Below are positions 56,246-64,000 of a stretch of DNA of 64,000 nt, piece by piece. The notes under the pieces are model-generated. The model was given only the letters and a program-made list of their open reading frames with translations, searched no databases and was not told the DNA's origin. The stretch is from Ypsolopha sequella (Eukaryota; Arthropoda; Insecta; Lepidoptera; Ypsolophidae): NCBI GenBank assembly GCA_934047225.1, contig OW203986.1, forward strand, positions 14,139,221 through 14,203,220, read 5' to 3'. Made by a program: the position numbers and the translations under genes. Each line of letters begins with the position of its first letter. Within the stretch, counting starts at the first letter, position 1.

Positions 56246-59121
56246 ATAAATAATATAATAGATTAAATATAAACAAAACATATCAGGGGGTAGGTTAACA
56301 AAATTACAAGGCGAACATAAAAATATCGGTGGTGTCCCCAGTGTCAACAAAATAGTCGACATACTTTTCAGTATCTTTCTCCAATTTTTAAAATATTAGA
56401 ACAGAAGATATCTGATATCTCACTTCAGAATTATTTTATTTACTGACAGTTTCTTTTGCCAGCTCTTTTGGTGAGAACTCTAAAAGTCTCCTTCAAACTC
56501 TTCAACTTCAACTTTAAAAGCCTAAGAAAAATAAAATTTGTGGAAATCACGAAAATCTCCCACATGCAAACGATAAGCCAGGGTTCCAAAAGTATTGACG
56601 GTGGCACGGTTGACGGTTTCAAAATCAACTGGGTGCTTGAGTTACCCGACGACAGACAAACAAATGAAATAAACTACAAAGATTTCCGAATCAAAGGCTG
56701 AGCCTTTCATAATTTTAGCGTTACGTTTGTATTGAGAGTAAGGGTCCAAGCAAATGAAAAAAATATTTATTGAATTTTTGTTAAATAATGCAGTAAAAGA
56801 TAATGCTTTGCAAATTTCAATGAATTCAGCTACTAAAAACATAATCGACAAGACAAGCATAAGAAAGGCGTGAGTACCTATGAGTCACTAGAAAACGTGC
56901 GGGCAGTTACCACAAAACAGTACTAAACCGGCAAGGTTTATACCGTCTGTTTGATCGAAGGAAACTGTTAGCGCTCTATTATTAACACTGAGCCATTAAA
57001 TTCTAGTGTGCGTGCAGGCTAACAGAATGCCATACTATACTATAGGTATATATATTGGCTGGGATTTGAGACTAAGCTTCATGATTACCTAGAGTCAAAT
57101 ATTCCTATAAAGAAACCCTGTTATCCTGATGCTCAACGTATTTCGCAACCGCAGAATGTTCGCCAAAAGCTGATGTTCAAACCGTCATCGCTCCCATCAT
57201 GTGTCCCGGTAAAAAAGCCGAAACTAAAAATAAAGTGCATTTCAGTGCCTAACTACATAGACCAGACCTGAAATAAGTTTTGAAACTCTGATTTTAACAT
57301 TCTAACTAAATGGCGGGTAGATCATTTTGTACTGCGTTCAGTTTAAAATGAAATTACCAATGGCTATCAGAATTTACATACTCAATGAAAGCTGCGTTCA
57401 GTTAAAAATGTTCTGGATCATAATTTAAACCGGGGCTATAATTTTGGCACAATGTATCCAGTTTAGACTGCCACGTCGCCGTAACTCGTTTAAATGGCAT
57501 CCTGGCGGAATGTACTTACTAGATTTGTAGAAGACTGGAATAAAATAGTACAGGATGGAGAGAATCAATTGTACTAGGATTCCATAAATACTGGAGCGGG
57601 TATATAGTGCTTGTCGCAGCCTATGGGAAACTCTATAGTAAAAGAAAATGTACACGCACTTAGCTCGACGCGTCTTTCCGTTTTATACAAGAGCAGTACG
57701 CATCCATAGGGAACTGCCCACGTATATTTTGGAACATTAGGTAATCTAGCATTTTCCTTGAATTTTTTTAATGTCCAAAACTCTAATTTACATACTTTTC
57801 AAGTTTACACCTGATGAAAACTGTAATTCTATAAATCCCGACGTCATTCTGGGTTGCACATCTAAATAACTAAAACAAACTTCACTTTTATACGCATTTA
57901 ATTTATGTGCAGTGACAGTGATTAAAATATCGACACATTCAAAACGCAATTATAAGAAATCTGGTCAATTCAAACATCGATTTACCACGTTCCAGCTAAG
58001 CAAACAGGCCGAGTATCTACTCCACATATTACCACTATAACTTAAACTCCTTTCAATCTATAACAAACCCTGTTACGGAAGGTTAGGATCTGAACGTAAC
58101 CGTGGTTGTGCACATGATCTAAGTATCGATATCCTGTGATTTAGCGGTGCGTGCGCGCCGCCAGTGACCGCGCCAGCCATTAGATAAACGGCTTGTGATC
58201 TAGTTGAAATAACTTAGCGAACAAAGAGTATACTGGCCAAAGTGGAACTGTTTTATTTGTTAGCAGGCCAGTTTTACCCGTTTGGATCCTATAGACCTCT
58301 CAACTGGTGCTTGACTGGTGTTTATCCTTCGTTTCTAATGATGAAGTGTCGCCTCAAATACCTATACATTTTTTTATTTATCTATTATTCTCTTCCTCTG
58401 TCTTTCTTCTAGGATTCTCCCCATTTGTAATGAAGTAACAAAATATCAAAAAAAAATTGTGACTTTAATCTTTAATCGTTCTTTAATCTTTTGATTTATT
58501 CTTTTGATTTTGATTTGATTTACTTTATGAGTATACTAATATGGACTTATCCAAAAAAAACCTTGTACGGGCTCTCAATTGTAGAAACTTTGAAGTCCGT
58601 TGGGTCCAAGACCATCTACGGCCCTTTGCACAAGAATGTTAATTGAACCTGCAAATGCACCTATTCATTCACCTGGCTAGTACAGTATCCATAATTGTAC
58701 CTAGACCTAGTTATTTACGTTATTCCGTAATACTATTTCTTGTTTTTCCTACCATTCTATTTCTGTGGTGAACTATTGCGTTTTTTTTTTTTACAACGGT
58801 CATGCTTTTCGCGCTTGATTGCGATTATAACGAAGTTAATGAACACGTTAAACGCTCGGCTTGCCAAGCGTGAAATCTGGGGTTCGAGCAGCGCCGGAGA
58901 AAAACAATTTAATTTTCACTGCTAACGCTAGCCTGGTACCTATGTATGAAACAATAATCTATATTTTTTATTTTTTATTATGTTCTTTAAAACAAAACTT
59001 TACTTGATTATATCTTTATTCTGTTAATTATAACTTTATTTTAACAATTTTGATATATGTTCTGTAATAAACATTTATATAATTAAATGAAACTTAAGGA
59101 TAATTCATGATTTAAACTAAA
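56246..59121. other. No recognised feature (2.9 kb)
   Basis: Several frames (56440-56701 on both strands, 57425-57655 minus, 58740-58925 plus) are unrecognised. 58850-58915 has GGGGTTCGAGCAGCGCCGG, vaguely tRNA-like, with no proper B box. 59125-59170 resembles one arm of the MITE at 7904-8091. Confidence 0.35.
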
Positions 59122-59345
59122 ATGGCTCACCCGATCGGCTATCCCGATCAGTATTGGGGTGACCCGTTTTTGTTTATATTATTTATTGACTTTATACATA
59201 AAACATTAAGTTTTAAACCAGTTTTTAAGAAAATTTACTCATCGTTCCGTTTTAACTTTATTTTTATAGAATGGCAATTATTTTATACCTTCTACCATAC
59301 TAACCAATACCTAATATATAATATCAAAATTCATGAAGATCTAAT

Positions 59346-60276
59346 AAGGGGTTGTCCACATATTACGTCATCGATATTTTCCGATTTTCAACCCCCCCAC
59401 CCCTTACAATCATCCTATCGTCATTACCTAATGACCCCACCCTCTCACAAAACAGATGTAATTTTCGTAATTTATATTAGAAAATCAAACGAAATAGATA
59501 ACACAGCTAAGGGCCAATTTCACCGATAGCTTTGAAAACCGAGTTTAATAAAACTTAGTTTAGCTAAGACCGAGTTTAAATGGTCAACTTAATCTCAGTT
59601 TAGTCTAACAGATTTCACCACTACATTTCGAAAACATTTACCTAAACTCGGTTTAAGTCGCAATCACAATGGGTTGATCTGTGGGTTGATAGATGTTTTA
59701 TGGCTCAAGTCGCTGATTTAGGTGGCTCAGGTAGTAAAAATCGCTAACTTAGTTTAAGAGCTAAACCGGCCAAAATCGGGCGTTCAGATTTTAAACTCCG
59801 TTTAGCTTAAACTGCGTTTAGTTCATGTAAGTGAAATGCTTTAAACTCAGTTAAGTGTCTAAACTGAGTTCAACTTGAACTAAACGAGTTTAGTTACAGT
59901 GGTGAAATCCGCCCTAAGACTCACTATGAATTTATGCGAGAAAAACTCGACGTTTCGAGTGACCTTCATCAGGCTTCGCGAGGTGCTCCGGCGCGTGCGA
60001 CACCCTCACGAGGACTGAATATCCCCGCTACCCATCACCACCGCGCCCGCGCCCCAAAGTGAATAATAATATAAATCATAGTGAGTCTTAGCTGTGTTAT
60101 CTATTTCGTTATGATGGACACTCACCCTAATTTTAGTGATAGAAAATCAATATTGTGGCTTAAACAAAGGTTTTTTTCTTATGGCATTGTCGCCAATTAT
60201 GAGCATAATATTACCGTCATCCACAGACCAGTTCCCCCCCCCCCCCTTAATATCAAATGACGTATGGACGGCCCCT
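59346..60276. mobile_element. Outer MITE, GGGGCCGTCCATACGTCAT ends, with nested insertion
   Basis: Left end AGGGGTTGTCCACATATTAC / GTCATCGATA and right end ATATCAAATGACGTATGGAC / GGCCCCT are imperfect inverted repeats of a kind widespread in insects (AGGGGCCGTCCAT... ACGTCA). Inside, a second inverted pair (ACGAAATAGATAACACAGCT, AAGACTCACTATGA, and the inverse at 60079-60101) brackets a GC-rich stretch (TCGCGAGGTGCTCCGGCGCG). The left inner arm is split by the MITE at 59511-59914. A C13 tract is at 60234-60246. Confidence 0.65.
59511..59914. mobile_element. PIF/Harbinger-like MITE with TAA duplication
   Basis: Ends GGGCCAATTTCACC and GGTGAAATCCGCCC; TAA on each side (59508-59510 and 59915-59917). 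The interior is full of short AACTGAGTTTA / TAAACTCAGTT motifs, a common subterminal pattern. TAA (TWA) duplications are the hallmark of PIF/Harbinger elements; that assignment is inference. The empty site is preserved in the opposite arm of the host palindrome. Confidence 0.8.
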
Positions 60277-60287
60277 AAGATCTACAT

Positions 60288-60550
60288 ACAAGGTGACTTT
60301 TTGATCATCGTCCAAATCCATACTGGAGGCTTGATAAGTGATCAGTATCTTGGATCAATAACAATTTTTGTGAAATTTGTAAAATGAAATTTCGGCTTCC
60401 TATAGAAATTCACATCCAGTTACGAGTGAATTACTATGGGAAGTTGAAATTTCATTTTACGAATTTTACAAAAATTGTTATTGATCAATGATACTGATCA
60501 CTTACCAAGCCACCAGTATGAATTTGGACGATGGTCAAAAAGTCACTTGT
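60288..60550. mobile_element. Palindromic MITE family G, full copy
   Basis: Ends CAAGGTGACTTTTTGATC and GGTCAAAAAGTCACTTG, TA flanks. Arms continue through CGTCCAAATCCATACTGG and AAGTGATCAGTATC. It lies 11 bp from the right end of the outer MITE. Confidence 0.75.
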
Positions 60551-60883
60551 ATACAAATTCAAGAAGATATAACAAGATGATAAAAATTAAACTCCGTGTG
60601 GGAACATTGACTAAACTCGTACATTGTGAACAATTGAAGGACTTTTCTTTCAATTATTTCCCAGAAGACGTATCAATCGGCCGGAATGGTCCCGCCCGAG
60701 ATGCTTCAGACAGACGTAATGTTATCATTACACTGCTCTTAGCTAAACGTATTAAAGTAAATAAAACGGAGTCAGAGCACGGTCGGGTTGTTCCTTTTAG
60801 CTTCAGTTATTTATATGATTAATACGTACTTGCGGTTGTCGGCACTTGGTGAAACTTGGATAACATATTTTATCTACTTCCAT
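60551..60883 (+). other. Spacer with an unrecognised 81-residue ATG frame
   Basis: 60577-60822 starts at ATG and contains KLRVGTLTKLVHCEQLKDF, SIGRNGPARDASDRRNVI and HGRVVPFSFSYLYD, an unusually balanced composition for this window. I recognise no family. GTCGGCACTTGGTGAAACTT just downstream also occurs near 34620. Could be a fragment of a coding exon or chance. Confidence 0.3.
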
Positions 60884-61193
60884 GCTTCGACCAAAATAAA
60901 ATAAATGGACGGGCCATAGCGTACAGATTTTTGAAGTCTGTAAAGTGAGCGCCGGCTCTCACTTCATCTCTGTCTCTGTCTGTTAGAAGAGTGACACGTA
61001 CGCTTATTACATGCCATCCAAATAACTGACGAAAAAATACCTTCTTGTGCATTTACAAAGTGCAAAAAGCAAAATAAACATAAAAATAAAAATTAGGTAT
61101 TGAAGTATATATCCAATTGCGTAGACTCGTTATGAGTGAGCAAATTGTAAAGACAAGGCCCGTCCATTCATTTTATTTATTTTGGTCGAAGCT
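60884..61193. mobile_element. MITE with ~32-bp inverted ends (GCTTCGACCAAAATAAAATA)
   Basis: Left GCTTCGACCAAAATAAAATA then AATGGACGGGCC; right GGCCCGTCCATTCATTTTAT then TTTTGGTCGAAGC. The 230-bp centre has CTCTGTCTCTGTC and no coding. Confidence 0.7.
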
Positions 61194-61802
61194 TCCATGC
61201 TGCAATTAGGTTAACAACATCAAAAGCGGTTCTATACGTACCTACATTATTTGACCTATGTTATAATATCATATTATAACACCGCAGTTCTGCGTTGTGG
61301 TTGGCCAAATTTATTATAACACCGCTAGGAAACTGATCACAAGCATAACAGTACGTATATGTCTTAATTTATCAAGCCACGCTCTCTACTCGTTCTCAGG
61401 GCAGAGATTAAATAAACGTGGGCGGATCCGCGGCCGAAAGACTAGTAGAGCTAATAAAGCTGATTCTGAAGGGTTTAATTTTAGTTTATAAGGGCTTTTA
61501 AACCTGAATTTTCTACAAAGCAAAAAAAAATATTAAGTTTTGATAGCAGTTATATATTTTTGTTTGTGTGTACTTTTGAGAAATAAAATATTTTGTATTG
61601 TATTGTATAGTTATTGAATAAATATAATTTTAGCTGTATTAGCCTTTTATTTATAGTTTTAAGCATTAGACGATACTAATGACAAAATAAACTTTATGTT
61701 TTAAGATATATATTTATAGTCATCAGTCGATTGTATAGTTAAACTAGAATTAAAGCCTTCTGAATCTGCTTCATTATAGGTATATATTATTTGTATATTT
61801 AA
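61194..61802. other. No gene; short retro-like tail
   Basis: 61550-61608 ends AAATATTTTGTATTGTATTG, a possible non-LTR tail. 61616-61667 is shared with 27597-27646. Confidence 0.35.
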
Positions 61803-62190
61803 GGCGATACCAAAAAAAGGTTTTTTTTTCGAATCCATTTACTCCACTATGACGTCATCTACGTATTTTATTTTTGGGTACATGTTTATTGAGTATTTGT
61901 TTAAGATTCTCACTGAAGGAAAACGCGATTGGATGAAATTTTCTCGATAGAATTTAATTCCGAAAAGACCTCTAAATTGTTTTATTTTTTCCTGTAATTC
62001 TGAAATCCTAACTAATTTCACTGTGAAATTGTATTCAATATGTTGATATTATGTATTTGTAAAGTCTCCTTGAAAATCTTTTTGACAAAATAGCTTAGTA
62101 CATTTTATAGGTAAATTAATAAAAAACCGACTTTTTGCTACTTTTCCACGAATCCGTCCTACTCGCACTAAGGGTTTATTCGCATATGCA
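61803..62190 (-). mobile_element. Diverged family B copy (minus strand)
   Basis: Preceded by TTAA (61799-61802), starts GGCGATACCAAAAAAAGG and, near its other end, has GAATCCGTCCTACTCGCACT and TTCGCATATGCAG, matching the rc of family B's GGGGCGGATTC region and its terminus. Between them GGAAAACGCGATTGGATGAA and TTTTCTCGATAGAA match family B's centre. Similarity to the other copies is clearly lower, yet a minus frame is open through the corresponding region (62050 to 61839), including REN and SRF at positions aligned with EEN and HVF in the young copies. It has no ATG. Confidence 0.55.
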
Positions 62191-62218
62191 GTAACAGGGA
62201 CGCCAAAACTTTTATTAA

Positions 62219-62634
62219 GAGGCTATGCGAATTTTATTTTTGTCACTGTCACTCCAAGCGAAAAATCGCGCAGTGCAAGAGGGGCGGATTCACGGCAAAA
62301 GGGAAAAAAGTTGGTTTTATATATTTATTAAAAAAACTAAAATAGCTAGCAAAATTTCAAATATCAAATCTCTAGATATTGTTGAAACACTCCTAATAAA
62401 ATATGTTTGAGTTCTGTATATGGTTCCTATTCGTCAAACGAGGAGAAAAAGTGTGTTTGAAGACCTCATTTCAACAATTATTTATATCGAGGAAAATTTA
62501 CCCAAACATGTTTTCCAATTTCGAAACCCTAGATTATATAGTCAAAATGCATATACCAGAAATTTATTACAATTTTCTGTGTATTTCATGAAATACACAG
62601 AAAAGAAACACCCGTATTTTTTTCGCATATCGCC
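62219..62634 (+). mobile_element. Family B TTAA element, copy 4 (best preserved)
   Basis: Ends GAGGCTATGCGAATTTTA and TTCGCATATCGCC, with perfect TTAA on both sides (62215-62218 and 62635-62638). The frame from ATG 62420 (MVPIRQTRRKSVFEDL, then HVFQFRNPRLYSQNAYTRN) is open to TAA at the element's end, 72 residues, the stop lying in the flanking TTAA. It lies head-to-head with the diverged copy only 28 bp upstream. Confidence 0.85.
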
Positions 62635-62638
62635 TTAA

Positions 62639-62959
62639 GAGAGTGTTTCACTTAGATCATTGAAGCATGAGGTTCTATACGATTTCACCTGTCTATTTAC
62701 ACCGGTAATAGTAGAGGAACAACCCAGGTCATTTATAGCCGTCTAAAGTAAACAGAGTCGGTGCCAAGAACGTCTCTACATCAATGGTACAGTTCGCGGA
62801 ATAACCTAGCTAGAGGATGTAGAGAGATACGGGCTATTGTTGTTTCTCCGAGAAACACCCGTTCAAATTAGAATTTCATCATGTATTACTACTCTGTTGA
62901 CAGAGCTTACTTTTCACCATCTTCTAACGTTACCCGTTCGGTGCAAATCAAATTTGTTG
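62639..62959. other. No recognised feature
   Basis: Nothing recognised. Confidence 0.35.
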
Positions 62960-63062
62960 GTCAGCATTTCTTAATTGTGCATTAAATTTCAAACTGTTGT
63001 TTTATAAACCTAACTAATACTGAATTATTCGCCGATTACCATAGACAAAAATCTTTTTTACT
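62960..63062. repeat. Remnant of the 12518-type foldback (right arm)
   Basis: GTGCATTAAATTTCAAACTG and TTTTATAAACCTAACTAATA then ACTGAATTATT match the right arm of the element at 12518-13005. The other arm is absent. Confidence 0.6.
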
Positions 63063-63069
63063 TTAAAAC

Positions 63070-63363
63070 CCGCCTTTTTCTAATTAATCGAAATAGAACA
63101 CTTAAATTCAGAATTCAAAAAATAGTTCATCAATCAACAAAACCTTATTACCTATGTATTGTATATACAGCAATCGCAAAATTTCTGTAAATTAGAATTT
63201 CAAAATATTTTAAACTCGAAATTTTTGAAATTCTAATTTACAGAAACCAATGGAAACTTTGCGATGACTACATACACAATACAAAGGTAATAAGGTTTTG
63301 TTGAATAACTATTTGTGAATTTCGAATGTAAGTGTTCTGTTTCGATTAATTAGAAAAAGGCGG
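63070..63363. mobile_element. Foldback MITE (CCGCCTTTTTCTAATTAATC family), copy 2
   Basis: Ends CCGCCTTTTTCTAATTAATC and GATTAATTAGAAAAAGGCGG; inner pair TCTGTAAATTAGAATTTCAA / TTGAAATTCTAATTTACAGA. Better preserved palindrome than copy 1. Confidence 0.75.
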
Positions 63364-63439
63364 ATTTTTCACAACTTTTCTTAACTTCTAGACAAGAAAA
63401 TTAATATTAAGTTTTGTACTTTGCAGTCATTGCACCGAG

Positions 63440-63615
63440 CGTCTCGTCTCGACATGGATCCCGGGAATCATGTCAGAGGTATTTTAGATTATGAACTATG
63501 AAAAAGTGTGTTAGTGAGTAAGTCACAGTCCGCACTCGTACACCCACGTTTTACCAACGATTATTACGTCCCAGCATGATGCCCGTAAGCCCTATCGCCG
63601 GGTTTGAGCACAAAT
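63440..63615 (-). mobile_element. SINE body, minus strand
   Basis: On the minus strand: CAAACCCGGCGATAGGGCTT, AATCGTTGGTAAAACGTGGG, GTACGAGTGCGGACTGTGAC, then ATGATTCCCGGGATCCATG. Head and start of the body are missing. Confidence 0.6.
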
Positions 63616-64000
63616 ATAGACTCGAACAGATTTTAATTCGATCAAAGCTGTTAGAGCAAAGTAGGTTGTTTGGAGATTAAGGTCTTAGAACATGTATGAA
63701 CCCATTCATACGTTAAAAATAACACGAGTTCAGCATTAACCACGTTATTGAAATAAATGGGAGAAAATTTAGTAATTAATGAAGTTATTGACAAATTTTT
63801 CAACTACTGGATTTATTTATGAAATAATCCCACTCGCTTTTTTATTTGGTAAGGCCAAGTTTAAAACTGCAAATAACCCAGCAAACGAGCTAAAAACTTT
63901 TATCGCGCTATTTCCGTAACATCAATTGCACTAACGTTCTTAGTTTTCATGGAAATCTTTCCTTATGAAATTCGTTTCTTTTTACTGCTTATTGTTTTGG
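63616..64000. other. No recognised feature
   Basis: AT-rich to the end of the window. Confidence 0.35.

Noticed and set aside
58850..58915. tRNA-like sequence
   Set aside because: GGGGTTCGAGCAG departs from the B box at key positions and no cloverleaf is apparent.
9606..62638. Family B frame as a proven functional gene
   Set aside because: Differences between copies 1 and 4 are mostly amino-acid changing and one copy is frameshifted; conservation may reflect recent copying only.

Overview
The window looks like non-coding DNA from a moth or butterfly (Lepidoptera). It is AT-rich and has no long open reading frame, no rRNA and no intact tRNA. It is packed with interspersed repeats typical of that order: tRNA-derived SINEs with a conserved 'GTGCATAGT' body, the repeat that opens with GGGTTCCGTA and closes with GCACTTGGCCGGTTTTTT, the 'TTTTGCCCGTGGCTTCGCCCG' type repeat, and many small palindromic DNA transposons (MITEs). 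I recognise no host gene exon. The window could be intergenic or a large intron; the sequence alone does not decide.

Layout. 0-9 kb: a hairpin-ended repeat (457-854), a TTAA-flanked foldback MITE (3142-3502), a GGGTTCCGTA-type repeat, non-LTR retrotransposon pieces including a readable ORF2 C-terminus (5937-6119), a TA-flanked MITE (7041-7293) and a palindromic MITE (7904-8091). 9-13 kb: the first full TTAA-flanked family B element (9406-9816), then a 1-kb element with hAT-like ends and an 8-bp target duplication (10563-11559) that carries a tyrosine-recombinase-like exon, then a large TTAA foldback. 16-27 kb: a tandem MITE pair, SINEs, a second recombinase-like exon (minus strand, near 22.9 kb), a 1.7-kb candidate TIR element and two hairpin MITEs. 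27-36 kb: more copies of these families plus a near-identical inverted repeat pair (32930-33298 / 35044-35421). 37-39 kb: a 1.86-kb foldback. 42-46 kb: a third, broken recombinase-like exon (42511-42679) followed by a palindromic module, and a palindromic element with a tRNA-like core. 46-56 kb: GGGTTCCGTA-type repeats, a SINE split by a hAT-type MITE that is itself split by a retrotransposon tail, a hAT MITE with a perfect 8-bp duplication, and a SINE with a recognisable Pol III promoter. 59-64 kb: a nested MITE cluster whose pre-insertion site is preserved in the opposite arm of the host palindrome, then two adjacent family B copies and further MITEs.

The strongest candidate for something undescribed is the set of three recombinase-like first exons. 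All three share a T-P-[PA]-[ED]-L segment and a [EA]KS+..YI..Y..[FY] segment, resembling the N-terminal core-binding domain of Crypton-type tyrosine recombinases. All three stop early, and all three are followed by a CG-rich module, palindromic in two of the three. This may be a non-autonomous family that keeps only the first recombinase exon. Second is family B: TTAA-flanked elements of about 0.4 kb sharing a roughly 70-codon frame, with a strongly diverged member still open in the corresponding place. Everything here was read by eye; database searches and dot plots are needed to fix family names and exact ends.
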